A stretch of DNA of 64,000 nucleotides, from the NCBI GenBank assembly GCA_000620545.1, contig KK211150.1, positions 291,423 through 355,422 on the forward strand. The letters run 5' to 3'. The position numbers and the translations under genes were made by a program. This document shows, one piece after another, positions 48,497 through 57,349 of this stretch (positions are counted from its first letter, which is position 1; each line of letters starts with the position of its first letter). Under the pieces are notes generated by a model that made no database searches, had not been told where the DNA came from, and saw nothing but the letters and a program-made list of their open reading frames with translations. Source of the stretch: Intrasporangiaceae bacterium URHB0013. Lineage in GTDB: Bacteria > Actinomycetota > Actinomycetes > Actinomycetales > Dermatophilaceae.

Positions 48497-49195
48497 GTGC
48501 TGTATCAAGGCTCCGTGGACGAACAAGACAACGCCGTGGATCCCGTGGGCTTGGCGTTCGCGCTGCTCGACAACGCTGACCTCCTGCTCTCTGATGCCGA
48601 ACTGTTGCTCACCACTAGCCGACTCTCGCGAGCTGCGGCCCTCGCGCTCATCGCGTCCGAGGAACTGAGCAAGCTGTATCTCTGCCTGGGGGCTATCACC
48701 GGTGAGGCCGTCCTGCCGAGTGCCAAGTCGCGTGATTGGCGGGATCACCGCGACAAGCTAGAGACGGCCAAGGCGCTCGATATCGCTTTCATCGATGCTG
48801 ATCCTGACCTCGACATGACCAAGCCAAGATGGATATAGACGCGCTCCTGCGGCTCAAGATAGGCCTGCCTATACGTTGATCATGACGCGGGAAAAATTGC
48901 TAGCCCGACCGATGTAGACGTCGACGCCAAGGGACTCATCGACCGGGGCCGCGAGCTGAGCGCCCTGCTCCGCGGTGTCTTCCATGGAATCACCCCCGAA
49001 GTACTTGAAGCTATAGACCTCCACTACGAGGCGATGAGCCGCGTGGTGGAGGCCCTGATCGATCGAGCTAGCCCCGAGGAGACGATCGACCGCCTGAGAT
49101 CCGTCTTTGCCGCCACCCAAGAGCGTGGTGCGCTTGCCTTGTCGGAGCTGCTAGCCGAAGCGCAAGAAACCGACCGTAGGCCGCAAGCGGGCTAG
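48497..49195 (+). pseudogene. AbiV-family (HEPN-like) abortive infection gene, two frameshifts
   Basis: Frame 1 (48497 to about 48825) reads AFALLDNADLLLSDAELLL, RAAALALIASEELSKLYLCL, matching the AbiV helical core with its EE-K motif. After a shift a short frame reads DIDALLRLK, and after a second shift near 48860 a third frame reads CLYVDHDAGKIASPTDVD and RGRELSALLRGVFHG to TAG 49193-49195. The YVD/P pattern is expected in AbiV. Joined, it would be about 230 residues, a normal family length. AbiV confers abortive phage infection in lactococci. Confidence 0.7.
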
Positions 49196-49245
49196 TTCTG
49201 GCTTGGTGCTATTGACGCCGCTCCGGAGGCGGCTGCGCCTGACTC

Positions 49246-49260
49246 GCGGCGGAGTGGGGC
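49246..49260 (+). repeat. cassette-boundary repeat, two mismatches
   Basis: GCGGCGGAGTGGGGC keeps the first half. An imperfect palindrome around CTCCGGAG lies 20 bp upstream. Confidence 0.5.
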
Positions 49261-49386
49261 ATGTTCGAGTGGCCGTCAGAGACGGGAACTGACCCTGTAG
49301 GGATTTGAGGCTTGGGCCATCCCCTGCACGGACATCGATGCCTGCTGCCTCACGGCTTCAGGGTCCGGCCTCCTCATGCGGGTCAG

Positions 49387-49950
49387 CTAGCCGGTGCGGC
49401 GGCCTGAACCTCCCGTTCTGGCTTCATCAAAAGCGAGACGTGTTCGCGCGAGCTTGATGAATTCCTGGATCGCCCAGTGAACCTCCGTGCCAGCGTCGTC
49501 GAGGCGGGCCGGATCGCTGATTTCCTTCAGCGCCTTGATCTGATTCATCAATGCGTAGGCGGCGCCTTGGACTTGATCGTCGTCGACAAGCAGGTCAAGT
49601 TGATAGAGCGCCGACCAAGCCTGTGCGCGCGCCGCGCGGACTTCTCTGCTCAGGGGCTCGCTGCGCTCGCCCGACGTCAACCTATTCATACGGCGAGCGA
49701 TCTGGGCGTGTCGGTACGCGACTAGGGCCGCCGGCAACGCTGCAGCTGCTTCCAGACGCTCGCGACGAGCACGATCGGCAACTTCATACCGACGTTGCCG
49801 AGCGGTGCTCAGCGACTGGAACAAATATCCAAGCGCGGCACCCGCCAGCGTCCCAATCAACACCACGACCTGATCGCCCACGGAAACATCCTCGTTCGTC
49901 GCGGGTCGTGAGCGGCTCATTTCAAACCGCGGCGCGTCAGACACGCCCAC
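49387..49950 (-). CDS. single-pass membrane protein with cytoplasmic helical domain
   Basis: This protein of up to 187 residues (GTG 49950; ATG 49920 is an alternative) has one helix (VGDQVVVLIGTLAGAALGYLF), a basic stretch (RQRRYEVADRARRERLEAAA) and a helical soluble domain. The layout mirrors the gene at 26689-27207, but the sequences are not obviously homologous. The function is unknown. Confidence 0.65.
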   Translation of the reverse strand: MGVSDAPRFEMSRSRPATNEDVSVGDQVVVLIGTLAGAALGYLFQSLSTARQRRYEVADRARRERLEAAAALPAALVAYRHAQIARRMNRLTSGERSEPLSREVRAARAQAWSALYQLDLLVDDDQVQGAAYALMNQIKALKEISDPARLDDAGTEVHWAIQEFIKLARTRLAFDEARTGGSGRRTG

Positions 49951-50074
49951 GGACGCACTCGCTCGCGTGGACGTTCGTCAGGACGAGTCGCGTACGCGCA
50001 GGTGGTTACGAGGGCCAGTTTGCCGAGGCATTCCTCGAAACAAGCACTGAGCGGAGCGTGAGGGAGATGGATCG

Positions 50075-50233
50075 ATGGACCCCAGCCAGCGGGCGGTTCA
50101 GTCTCTGGTCGAATTCGCCCAGCTCGCGGCTAAAAGCAGCAGCCACCCCGGAGACGGTCGTAGCGTGCCTCAGCCGCCTCCGGCGGGGCCTTGTGTGCTC
50201 CTCGAATTGGCCGCATCGTGGAGGTGCAGGTGA
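50075..50233 (+). CDS. possible 52-residue small protein
   Basis: ATG 50075 is preceded by GGGAGATGG and opens MDPSQRAVQSLVEFAQLAAK. It ends 21 bp before the small acidic protein, suggesting a two-gene unit. The C-terminal half is Pro-rich and unconvincing, so this may be a remnant. Confidence 0.3.
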   Translation: MDPSQRAVQSLVEFAQLAAKSSSHPGDGRSVPQPPPAGPCVLLELAASWRCR

Positions 50234-50254
50234 CTCCGAGGCAAGGAGATGAGG

Positions 50255-50404
50255 ATGAGCGACCAGTCGAACGACTCGGACGTGGAGCAGTCGGATCCGG
50301 ATACAGCGAAGGGTGAGGAAGCGGTCGGCGTGGAGATCGGCAACACCGACGGCGGAGGCAGCACCTTCGAGCCGGAAGAAGACCCTGAGGGCCACGCCGG
50401 CTAA
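50255..50404 (+). CDS. 49-residue acidic protein
   Basis: ATG 50255 follows AAGGAGATGAGG. The protein is strongly acidic (MSDQSNDSDVEQSDPD at the start, STFEPEEDPEGHAG at the end) and likely disordered. Its role is unknown; small acidic proteins of this type are common in actinobacteria. Confidence 0.55.
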   Translation: MSDQSNDSDVEQSDPDTAKGEEAVGVEIGNTDGGGSTFEPEEDPEGHAG

Positions 50405-50485
50405 CAAGCGCGTCACCGGTGCAAGGTCGCTGCGACACAGGCGCGAGAGGTCAAGGTTGGCTGTCGACGGCAGGTGAAGGTCTCA

Positions 50486-50500
50486 GCGGCGGTGAGACGC
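50486..50500 (+). repeat. cassette-boundary repeat, exact, in a hairpin
   Basis: GCGGCGGTGAGACGC matches exactly. GTCTCA before and TGAGAC within it form a 6-bp stem with GCGGCGG as the loop. Confidence 0.75.
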
Positions 50501-50610
50501 ACCACCACCGGGCACCTCTGGAGGCTGGCCATCCCCCGATGATGATGTAGGCGGGTCACCCACGACCTGCCTAGGCTTGGAGTGGTCGCCGCACCGATCG
50601 AGGAGGCTTC

Positions 50611-51081
50611 ATGGCTGGGAGCGTGATTCGGTTCGAGGCCCGGACGGTGATCCGTCGGCCGGTGAGCGAGGTGTTCGAGCGGCTGGCCGACCTGCCAGGC
50701 TATCGGCAGTGGATGCACCGTGACGGCGTGTTCGGCGGCACGGAGGTGACGTCCGCGCTGCCGATCCGGTCCGGCACGACGTACGTCGACCGGACACGGA
50801 TGGGTCGCTTCGTCGGGGAGGTGACCGAGCACGTGCCGTGCACGCTCCTCGCCTTCAGCGAGACGTTCAGCATCTTCGGCCACCCGCTGACCCAGGCACG
50901 TCCGAGTTACGTGCTCGAGGTCGACGGCGACTCCACGGTCGTCCACCACACCGCAGAGGCGGAGCTCTACGGCCTGGCTCGCGCGTTCAAGCCGGTGGCC
51001 GCGCGGATGGTGACGCGGGAGCGGTCGCACACCCTCGCCTCCCTCAAGCGCTCCCTCGAGGGCTCTCCCGAGACTGAATAG
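50611..51081 (+). CDS. SRPBCC (START/polyketide cyclase-like) protein
   Basis: The 156-residue protein has the SRPBCC pattern: IRFEARTVIRRPVSEVFERLADLPGYRQWM, then GTTYVDRTRMGRFVGEVTEH, and a C-terminal helix (VAARMVTRERSHTLASLKRSLE). GAGGAGG precedes the ATG. These proteins bind lipids or other hydrophobic ligands. It is alone between sites 50486 and 51317. Confidence 0.85.
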   Translation: MAGSVIRFEARTVIRRPVSEVFERLADLPGYRQWMHRDGVFGGTEVTSALPIRSGTTYVDRTRMGRFVGEVTEHVPCTLLAFSETFSIFGHPLTQARPSYVLEVDGDSTVVHHTAEAELYGLARAFKPVAARMVTRERSHTLASLKRSLEGSPETE

Positions 51082-51316
51082 CCGGTCGCCTCCGCGGGCG
51101 ACGGCCAGTTCACGAGATATTCGCGGCGATTACGCACTCACGTGGCAGGACTACTCGAATCTGGATGGTCGGCGGGGTGGTCGCTTCCGCTATCTCGCCT
51201 CGGACGTGCCGGCGGCCGCGTCGCCTGAGCCGTCGGGCAGTGACGAGCCCGACGCCAGGTATCTCTGGATCGCGATGACCCGATGCTCGAGGCACGGCTG
51301 AGCCACGGCCCGGCTC

Positions 51317-51331
51317 GCGGCGGGATGACGC
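51317..51331 (+). repeat. cassette-boundary repeat, exact
   Basis: GCGGCGGGATGACGC matches the consensus exactly. Confidence 0.75.
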
Positions 51332-51369
51332 AGCGGTGAGCCGGTCACGGCTCGATCGACCGGTTCGTA

Positions 51370-52508
51370 TCACGCGCGTGCGTCGGCGGCTCGCTGCGGT
51401 GAGGCGTGGGACTTGCGTGGGGTGGCCGGTTGCTCAGGCATGAGCTGCCGGTAGGTGTCGGCGTAATACGGCGCGATCTGTCAGGGGTGAAGCGTGCGGC
51501 GTAGACGCGCCCCGGTGTGGGGTCGGGTACCCCGCGCCCGTGCAGGAGCTCGTCCATGGCGCATGCGAGCTTTTCGGGGTCCTCGGGCGTGACGAGCACA
51601 CCGCGGCCCTGTCCCAACGTGACGGGCAGCCCTTCGACGGCGCTGGCAAGGACGGGCACCCCCAGGCCCAGGGCGAGGACGGCACTTTGGGACCAGGCTT
51701 CCTCCCGGGACGGGACGACGTGCAGGTTGGCTCCTGAGATGTAGGAGCCGGGCGAACGCACCCATCCCGGCAGGAGAACCCGGTCGGACAGGCCGAGGGC
51801 GCGCGACCGGGCGGTGAGGGACTCGCGCAGCGGACCGTCTCCGAGGAGGAGCGTCGTCGGCGGATTGGGGAGCAGGGCCAGTGCCTCGAGCAGGACGTCG
51901 ACACCCTTCTCGGGGTGGAGGCGCCCGGCGAAGGTCACCCTGAGGTTGGGCAGGCCGGGCAGCGCCCGTGCATCGAAGCCGTCGACGATGGAGCGTCCCT
52001 CGAGCATCCGGCTTTCCGGGACGCCGAGTGATTCGGCGAAGCCGCGGGCGGCGGGGCCGTGGGCGAAGAAGGCCGCAAGGCGTCCGGCGGCGGCGCGGGC
52101 CTGGGCGACATGGTCGCCGTACGGCCAGGTCATGGCGTTGTGCTCGGAGGCCACGAGCGGAACCCCGTCGGGCACGGCGGCCGCTGCCGCCCACCAGGCG
52201 CCGAACATGTGGGCGTGGACGAGGTCGGCGTCGGCCAGGCGGGGGCGCAGCCAGTCGGCGAAGTCGGTCGACGGCACCCATTGCAGGTGTGCGTCCCGAG
52301 CGAAGGTCTCGACGGGCACGTCGAAGGCGGCCGCGAGGGCGATCCCTTCGTCGGTGGCGTCCCCGGCGTAGAGGCGGGTGTCGAAACCCTCGGAGCGCAG
52401 GGCGGCGGACAGCCGCAGCGCGGAGAGCTGGGCCCCCCCACGCTCCAGCACTCCGATGACCCGGGCGATGGTGAGCGGCCGCCGGCCCGTCGAGTTCGGG
52501 TCAGCCAT
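51370..52508 (-). pseudogene. glycosyltransferase family 4, C-terminal frameshift
   Basis: The protein has a GT4 (GT-B) fold: RVIGVLERGGAQLSALRLSAAL, VTFAGRLHPEKGVDVLLEALA, LLLGDGPLRESL and VVPSREEAWSQSAVLALGLGVPV with the EE-type catalytic region. Near 51478 the frame diverges from the expected C-terminal helix. One extra base there would restore FTPDQIAPYYADTYRQLMPE and a stop at 51370-51372. As written, the frame instead runs to 51345 with a Pro/Ser/His-rich tail. Only the last 45 residues are affected, so the enzyme could still work. Its start overlaps the stop of the upstream methyltransferase. Confidence 0.75.
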
Positions 52509-53262
52509 GGCTGGTGCGCGTGCCCTCGGCGGCCATCCGGGCCACGGCTAGGCTCCCACGCTCGGGGCTGCGGTCGAAGGTGAGGCCCGTCTCGTGCTCC
52601 CACCGGCGCAGGACCTCCTGCTCCCCGGGACGATCGGTGTCGTCGAGAACGACGGTGGCGCCCGGGGCAAGGAGGTCTGCGAGAACCGGCAGGGCGGGGT
52701 AGCGGGCCAAGCCGTGGCCGGTGGCATGAGCGGGTGGGCCGTCCACCAACAGCAGGTCGATCGAGTCTCCTCGTAGCGCTTCGCGAAGTCCCTGGGCCAG
52801 GGCCGCCTCGTCGTACCAAGCGAGGCCGGACCCGGCACGGGCGTGCGGCGCCAACGGCGCCTGAACGATCGTGACATCGGTCCCCATGCCTTCGCGATCG
52901 AGCTGGTCGCGCACCCACCGCGCCCAGACCGGGTCGTGCTCGACGCTCGCCATGAGGAAGCCACCGGGCGGTGGGCGCTGGTGCAGCAGGCGGGCCAGCA
53001 GAACGGTGCTGACACCGCTGCCCAGTTCGACGATGCGACGCCGCTCGTTCAGGACGATGTCGTTGCACACGGTCACGAGCCCGGCGGGTCGCATCGCGCC
53101 CGAACTCCACGGCAAGTACGGGCCGGGCAGTGCAGCAAGCCCGTGCAGGGCGGCCCCGTCAGAGAATCCACGACCTGCCGGCGTCGAGAAACTGGTCACG
53201 GCCACAGGCCGACCGTAGCGCGTGACGAACCCACAAGCGCGAGGTGTGTCATCGATCTGCAT
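52501..53262 (-). CDS. class I SAM-dependent methyltransferase-like protein
   Basis: The 253-residue protein has SAM motif I in RRIVELGSGVSTVLLARLL, then SVEHDPVWARWV, DLLLVDGPPAHATG and VVLDDTDRPGEQE, as in O-methyltransferase-like proteins of glycan clusters. It forms an operon with the GT4 gene (8-bp overlap). Start ATG 53262 (MQIDDTPRACGF) is chosen because the longer frame to 53457 crosses the repeat site at 53422. Confidence 0.78.
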   Translation of the reverse strand: MQIDDTPRACGFVTRYGRPVAVTSFSTPAGRGFSDGAALHGLAALPGPYLPWSSGAMRPAGLVTVCNDIVLNERRRIVELGSGVSTVLLARLLHQRPPPGGFLMASVEHDPVWARWVRDQLDREGMGTDVTIVQAPLAPHARAGSGLAWYDEAALAQGLREALRGDSIDLLLVDGPPAHATGHGLARYPALPVLADLLAPGATVVLDDTDRPGEQEVLRRWEHETGLTFDRSPERGSLAVARMAAEGTRTSHG

Positions 53263-53421
53263 CGTGTCCGCCGAGTGCTTGGTCAAAGAACTAACCGATG
53301 ACGTCCAATTGGCCGCCCGGGAGTGCGCGCTCGTAACGCGACGGCCCGAGCGAGCGCAGTCAACTGGCCCTTGCAACGGTGTCGTCTCGGCACCTCCGGA
53401 ACACGGCAGGGGCCCCTTCAC

Positions 53422-53436
53422 GCGGCGGAAAGACGC
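53422..53436 (+). repeat. cassette-boundary repeat, exact
   Basis: GCGGCGGAAAGACGC is preceded by CCCTTCAC. It lies between the methyltransferase/GT4 pair and the ABC exporter/P450 group. Confidence 0.78.
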
Positions 53437-53478
53437 GCCTCGCCTCTCCATATACACGCCGAGGACGGGTGACGTCGT

Positions 53479-54534
53479 CTAGGCCCCAGCCAGGGCGAGC
53501 GCGGCGTCGATCCGGAGGACCCGCGCGATACCGGCAAGGCTCGCGAGGATCCCGAGGCCGACCGCCACCATCGCGAGCATGAGGCAGGCGGACAGGCCGA
53601 GGCTGATGGCCAGCGGGAAGGCGGGCACGAGTGCCCACGCGAGGACAATCGCACCCGCCGCGGCAGCAAGGGACACGGCGAGGCCCTCGATGAGCGGGGT
53701 CGCGCACAACCGCCACGAGGGGGCACCGATGGCCTTGAGAACCGCCACGTCGCGCACCCGGTCCAGGGCCGAGAGGTAGCAGACGAAAGCCACGATGCTG
53801 CCGGCCACGAGCCAGAGCAGGAGGGAGAGGAGCCCCAGGGTCCGCGTCGCGACCTGCAGTGGTCGGCGCATGTCGTCGCGCACCTCCTGCGGCGTCATGA
53901 CAGCGAGATCCGGCGGGAGGACCGCGGGGCTGCCCTGCATGACGATCGCGCTCGCCATGTCCTCGCCGTCGTAGGCGATGGACTGGCCTTGGGACAGCGT
54001 CATGACCACGGTCGGCGTGCCCCCGTTGTACGTCAGCCCCGCGACGGTGCCGACCACCGTGAGCCGGACGCCGGCGAGCGTCAGGGTCGCTCCGACGGGC
54101 ACACCCAGGCTGTCGTCCACCGCGACCTCGCCATCGGCGCGAGGAGGGCGACCAGCGGTCGGTCGAGGCTCGACGACACCGTCCGGGCGGTAGGCGATGA
54201 CGTTGACGTCGCTGAGGCCGCGCGCGTCGGCCCCTTCGATGACGTGTCGGAAGATCGCGACCGGGGTCGCTGTGACTGCTCGGGACGGGTCCGCGAGGTG
54301 TTGCGCCACCTCTGCCTTCATCGGGGAGTTCGTGGTGAAGGGGCCCGCCAGACCCTGCGTCACGACCCAGCTGTCACCGCCGAAGAAGGCGATGGTCCGG
54401 TCGGTCTCGTCGAGGAAGCTGTCGTGGACGGACTGGAGCAGGAGCGTCACAGCGAAGACGAGCATGGCCGCGCAGACGCCCACGACGATGCGCCGGGCTC
54501 GCCACTGCAGATCGCGAAAGGTGATGGTCAGCAT
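53479..54534 (-). CDS. ABC transporter permease, FtsX/MacB type
   Basis: The 351-residue protein has an N-terminal helix (RIVVGVCAAMLVFAVTLLL), a large extracellular domain (about 50-220) and three C-terminal helices (TLGLLSLLLWLVAGSIVAF, AVSLAAAAGAIVLAWALVPAF, ACLMLAMVAVGLGILASLAG). RDVAVLKAIGAP is the FtsX coupling motif. It overlaps the ATPase gene by 7 bp. Confidence 0.9.
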   Translation of the reverse strand: MLTITFRDLQWRARRIVVGVCAAMLVFAVTLLLQSVHDSFLDETDRTIAFFGGDSWVVTQGLAGPFTTNSPMKAEVAQHLADPSRAVTATPVAIFRHVIEGADARGLSDVNVIAYRPDGVVEPRPTAGRPPRADGEVAVDDSLGVPVGATLTLAGVRLTVVGTVAGLTYNGGTPTVVMTLSQGQSIAYDGEDMASAIVMQGSPAVLPPDLAVMTPQEVRDDMRRPLQVATRTLGLLSLLLWLVAGSIVAFVCYLSALDRVRDVAVLKAIGAPSWRLCATPLIEGLAVSLAAAAGAIVLAWALVPAFPLAISLGLSACLMLAMVAVGLGILASLAGIARVLRIDAALALAGA

Positions 54535-55211
54535 GGCGCAGACAGGTCCACGACGTCGTCGGCGACCTGCACCACCCGGGCGTCGTGCGTGGCGACGAGC
54601 ACCAGCCGACCCGGGCGCACCAGGGAGCGGAGCAGTGCCAGCACAGCGCCGACCTGCGCCTGGTCCAGGTGGGCCGTGGGCTCGTCGGCCAGGAACAGCG
54701 GAGGATCCGCCACGACGCCGCGCGCGATTGCGACGCGCTGCTGCTCGCCGCCCGAGAGGCTGCCCGGTCGGTGGTGCAGGCGGTGGTCGAGGCCCATCCC
54801 GGACAGGAGCTCGGCGGCGTGCCGACGAGCGACCGACTGCTTGACTCCCGTCATCAACAGTGGCGCCATGACGTTCTCCACTGCACTCAGGCTGGCGATC
54901 AGGTTGAACGACTGGAACACCAGACCCACGCAGTCGCGACGGTGCTGCAGCATCTCCCTACGTGACGAGAGCGCGAGCTCGCGGCCCGAGAAAGCGATGG
55001 AGCCCTGGGTGGGCGCCAACAAGCCGGCGAGCACCGAGAGCAGCGTGGTCTTGCCCCCGCCGCTCGGTGCGCACACCACCACGAGCCGACCGTCGCCACC
55101 CTTGAAGGACAGGTTCTCGAGCGGCCGAGCGCGGCTCGGGCCGGACCCCAGGTCCACGGTTAGGCCGGACACGCTGAGGTCGGCACGACTCGTCACCACC
55201 CTCACCCCCAT
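54528..55211 (-). CDS. ABC transporter ATP-binding protein (MacB/LolD-like)
   Basis: The 227-residue ATPase has Walker A ([10 protein letters not shown]), signature [15 protein letters not shown] and Walker [13 protein letters not shown], and an H-loop in VATHDARV. With the permease it makes a MacB-type mechanotransmitter or lipid/peptide exporter. Confidence 0.93.
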   Translation of the reverse strand: MGVRVVTSRADLSVSGLTVDLGSGPSRARPLENLSFKGGDGRLVVVCAPSGGGKTTLLSVLAGLLAPTQGSIAFSGRELALSSRREMLQHRRDCVGLVFQSFNLIASLSAVENVMAPLLMTGVKQSVARRHAAELLSGMGLDHRLHHRPGSLSGGEQQRVAIARGVVADPPLFLADEPTAHLDQAQVGAVLALLRSLVRPGRLVLVATHDARVVQVADDVVDLSAPC

Positions 55212-55357
55212 CGCCCCGAGGTGCCCCCGGCCCGGCCGTCAGCCGGTCCTCACGTGCCATCGTGGCAGTGCCGGGTCGATCTCGCGGTGCATCCGCAGAG
55301 ATGCTGTCAATGTTGCGAAAAGTCGGACCGTCACGCGTCGACGTGCCACCGTGTGCC

Positions 55358-56638
55358 ATGCGAACCGAGCTGCTCCAGAGGGCCGCCGGACGCGCCCTCG
55401 TCCGGATGCTCGGCTGGATCCATTCCCGCGGCTGGCACGCCGGTGCATGGTCCCGTCTGCCGGAGGACGCCTACACCCTCGTGAGGCGGGACGGGCTCGA
55501 CCCGGTGCCGGCACTGCTCGACAGAGCCGCGGTGACGAGGCTCCGGCTGCCTCTCCGCTTCCGTGGGCTGATGGTGACGGGATACGCAGAAGTGCGCGCG
55601 GTGCTCGCTGACTCCGCGACGTACAGCAACGACCTCGTCGGCCGGCTCGGGGCACCCGCCGCGGCGGAGCACCAACCGGGAGGACTGGGCTTCTGCGACC
55701 CACCCGAGCACACACGGTTGCGCCGCCTGCTCGTCCCCGAGTTCAGCGGGCGCCGCCTCCTGGACCTGCAGCCGCTCATCGAAAGGATCGTCGAGCAGGC
55801 CCTGGACGACGTCTCCGAGCTAGGGGGAGATGGTGGTCCGGTCGATCTCGTGCCACACCTGGCTCGTCCGGTGGCTTCGCGCACCATCTCGGTGATGCTG
55901 GGTCTGGATGAGGATGACCACGCCGTGCTCCATCGACTCAGTTCCCCGCGGTTCGACCTGGTGGGATCCGGATCCGGCCCTTTCGGATCGATCTCCGAGG
56001 CGATCGACCACTTTCTCGACATCGTGCGCCGTCAACGTGAGCACCCTGGACCTGGGCTCATCGGTCGCCTCGTGCACGATCACGGCACCGAGCTGACCGA
56101 CACCGAGATCGCAGGCCTGGCCGACGGTCTGTGGACGGGAGGACTTGAGTCCACGGCGAGCGCGATCGCTCTCGGCGGTCACCTGCTCGCAACGGATCGC
56201 GTGGCGGCAGGCGTGCTTCGAGAAGGTGGCCGTGGCGCTGTGGACGGCTGGGTCGAGGAGCTCCTGCGCTACAGCTCTGTCGTGCAGGTGGCGTTTCCAC
56301 GGGTGGCCCTGACCGAGGCGGAACTCGGTGGCGAGCAGATCCGCGCCGGTGACCTCGTCGTCTGCTCGCTCAGCGCAGCCAACCGTGACGCAAGGTTCGG
56401 TGACTCGGCCGGCCACTTCATGCCGGATCGGGCGCCTCGGAGTCATCTGGCGTTCGGTCACGGGCTGCATCGGTGCATCGGTGCCGAGCTGGCGCGCGTC
56501 GAGCTGCGAGCGGTGCTGCTCCGGCTCGCTGGGCGGTTTCCCCGGTTGCGCGCGGCTGACCCAAGCCTTGCCACCGGCGAGCAACTCTCCTTCATCTACG
56601 GCCTTCCAGCTGTTCACGTCCTCCTCGACGGCGGATAA
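55358..56638 (+). CDS. cytochrome P450
   Basis: The protein has about 426 residues from ATG 55358 (ATG 55301 is possible). The heme-binding loop is [15 protein letters not shown], with Cys ligand near residue 372. The I-helix reads [12 protein letters not shown], with Glu in place of the more usual Asp in the (D/E)T pair. The K-helix ExxR is in [10 protein letters not shown]450s of this type hydroxylate small molecules or secondary metabolites. It is transcribed divergently from the ABC operon with a 146-bp spacer. Confidence 0.92.
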   Translation: MRTELLQRAAGRALVRMLGWIHSRGWHAGAWSRLPEDAYTLVRRDGLDPVPALLDRAAVTRLRLPLRFRGLMVTGYAEVRAVLADSATYSNDLVGRLGAPAAAEHQPGGLGFCDPPEHTRLRRLLVPEFSGRRLLDLQPLIERIVEQALDDVSELGGDGGPVDLVPHLARPVASRTISVMLGLDEDDHAVLHRLSSPRFDLVGSGSGPFGSISEAIDHFLDIVRRQREHPGPGLIGRLVHDHGTELTDTEIAGLADGLWTGGLESTASAIALGGHLLATDRVAAGVLREGGRGAVDGWVEELLRYSSVVQVAFPRVALTEAELGGEQIRAGDLVVCSLSAANRDARFGDSAGHFMPDRAPRSHLAFGHGLHRCIGAELARVELRAVLLRLAGRFPRLRAADPSLATGEQLSFIYGLPAVHVLLDGG

Positions 56639-56765
56639 CCGGGCCCCGGCAAGCGCGGCGGCTCGTGCCGTGGTCCGGGCCGCTCTGAATCGGGGGCAAC
56701 GCGTATCGCGATGTCCGCGCCCGCAGGCTCTGCTGCACCGATGCGTCTAGGACCCGAGCGAGCTC

Positions 56766-56780
56766 GTGGCGGAAAGATGC
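56766..56780 (+). repeat. cassette-boundary repeat, two mismatches
   Basis: GTGGCGGAAAGATGC with ACC following resembles the consensus with two transitions (C to T). Confidence 0.55.
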
Positions 56781-56923
56781 ACCTTTGAGCCCACGGAGCG
56801 GTTCACTCTCCTGCGGCGGGCGACAGGAAACCGATGCCCTGTGACCGAGGGTCTTTCGACGTGAAGCGTTGGAGTTGCTCGTTTGGCCAGTGGGGTGTCG
56901 TCCGTACGCGTACGTTGGCTGCC

Positions 56924-57349
56924 GTGACCGACCTGGCGACCCGTCCGGCAGTCCTGGCCTGCGAATTGCTGCACCGCGGCGCCCGGTTCGTAGTCGTGGG
57001 CGGCGCGGCGCGCTGGCTTCTGGGTGAGAGCGCGGCACCGCGCGACTTGGATGTCGCCGTCAAGGACGCAATGGTGCCTGCCTTGGTCGCTGCGCTGGAC
57101 GGGATCGGTGTCACGCGGTCCGCGGTCTCCATTCGCCGTGCTCGGCAGGTACATCTGGAGACCTCGTGGGGACCGTTGGATGTGTTCCTTGGCCCGGCGA
57201 CGTCGCCCGACACAGGGGCTGGGGCTGGCACGGTGCGCACAGTTGCGTTCGGTTCGTTCGCCATCCCCGTCTGGGCGCCCGTCGGTTCGAGCACGCAGAT
57301 GATGAGGGTGGCCGTTGACGAAGGCCGTGGGCCGTTGACGGAGGCATGA
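56924..57349 (+). CDS. nucleotidyltransferase-like protein
   Basis: The 141-residue protein (GTG 56924) has the minimal nucleotidyltransferase pattern: FVVVGGAARWLLGESAAPRDLDVAV (GG plus DxD-like), then GPLDVFLGP (third acidic region). Such proteins act in MNT/HEPN toxin-antitoxin and tRNA-modifying systems. The stop overlaps the ATG of the mini-GyrA gene (ATGATGA), implying coupling. Confidence 0.72.
   Translation: MTDLATRPAVLACELLHRGARFVVVGGAARWLLGESAAPRDLDVAVKDAMVPALVAALDGIGVTRSAVSIRRARQVHLETSWGPLDVFLGPATSPDTGAGAGTVRTVAFGSFAIPVWAPVGSSTQMMRVAVDEGRGPLTEA

Noticed and set aside
53989-55611. 540-codon plus-strand frame over the ABC transporter genes
   Set aside because: It is antisense to the permease and ATPase and composed of shadow sequence.
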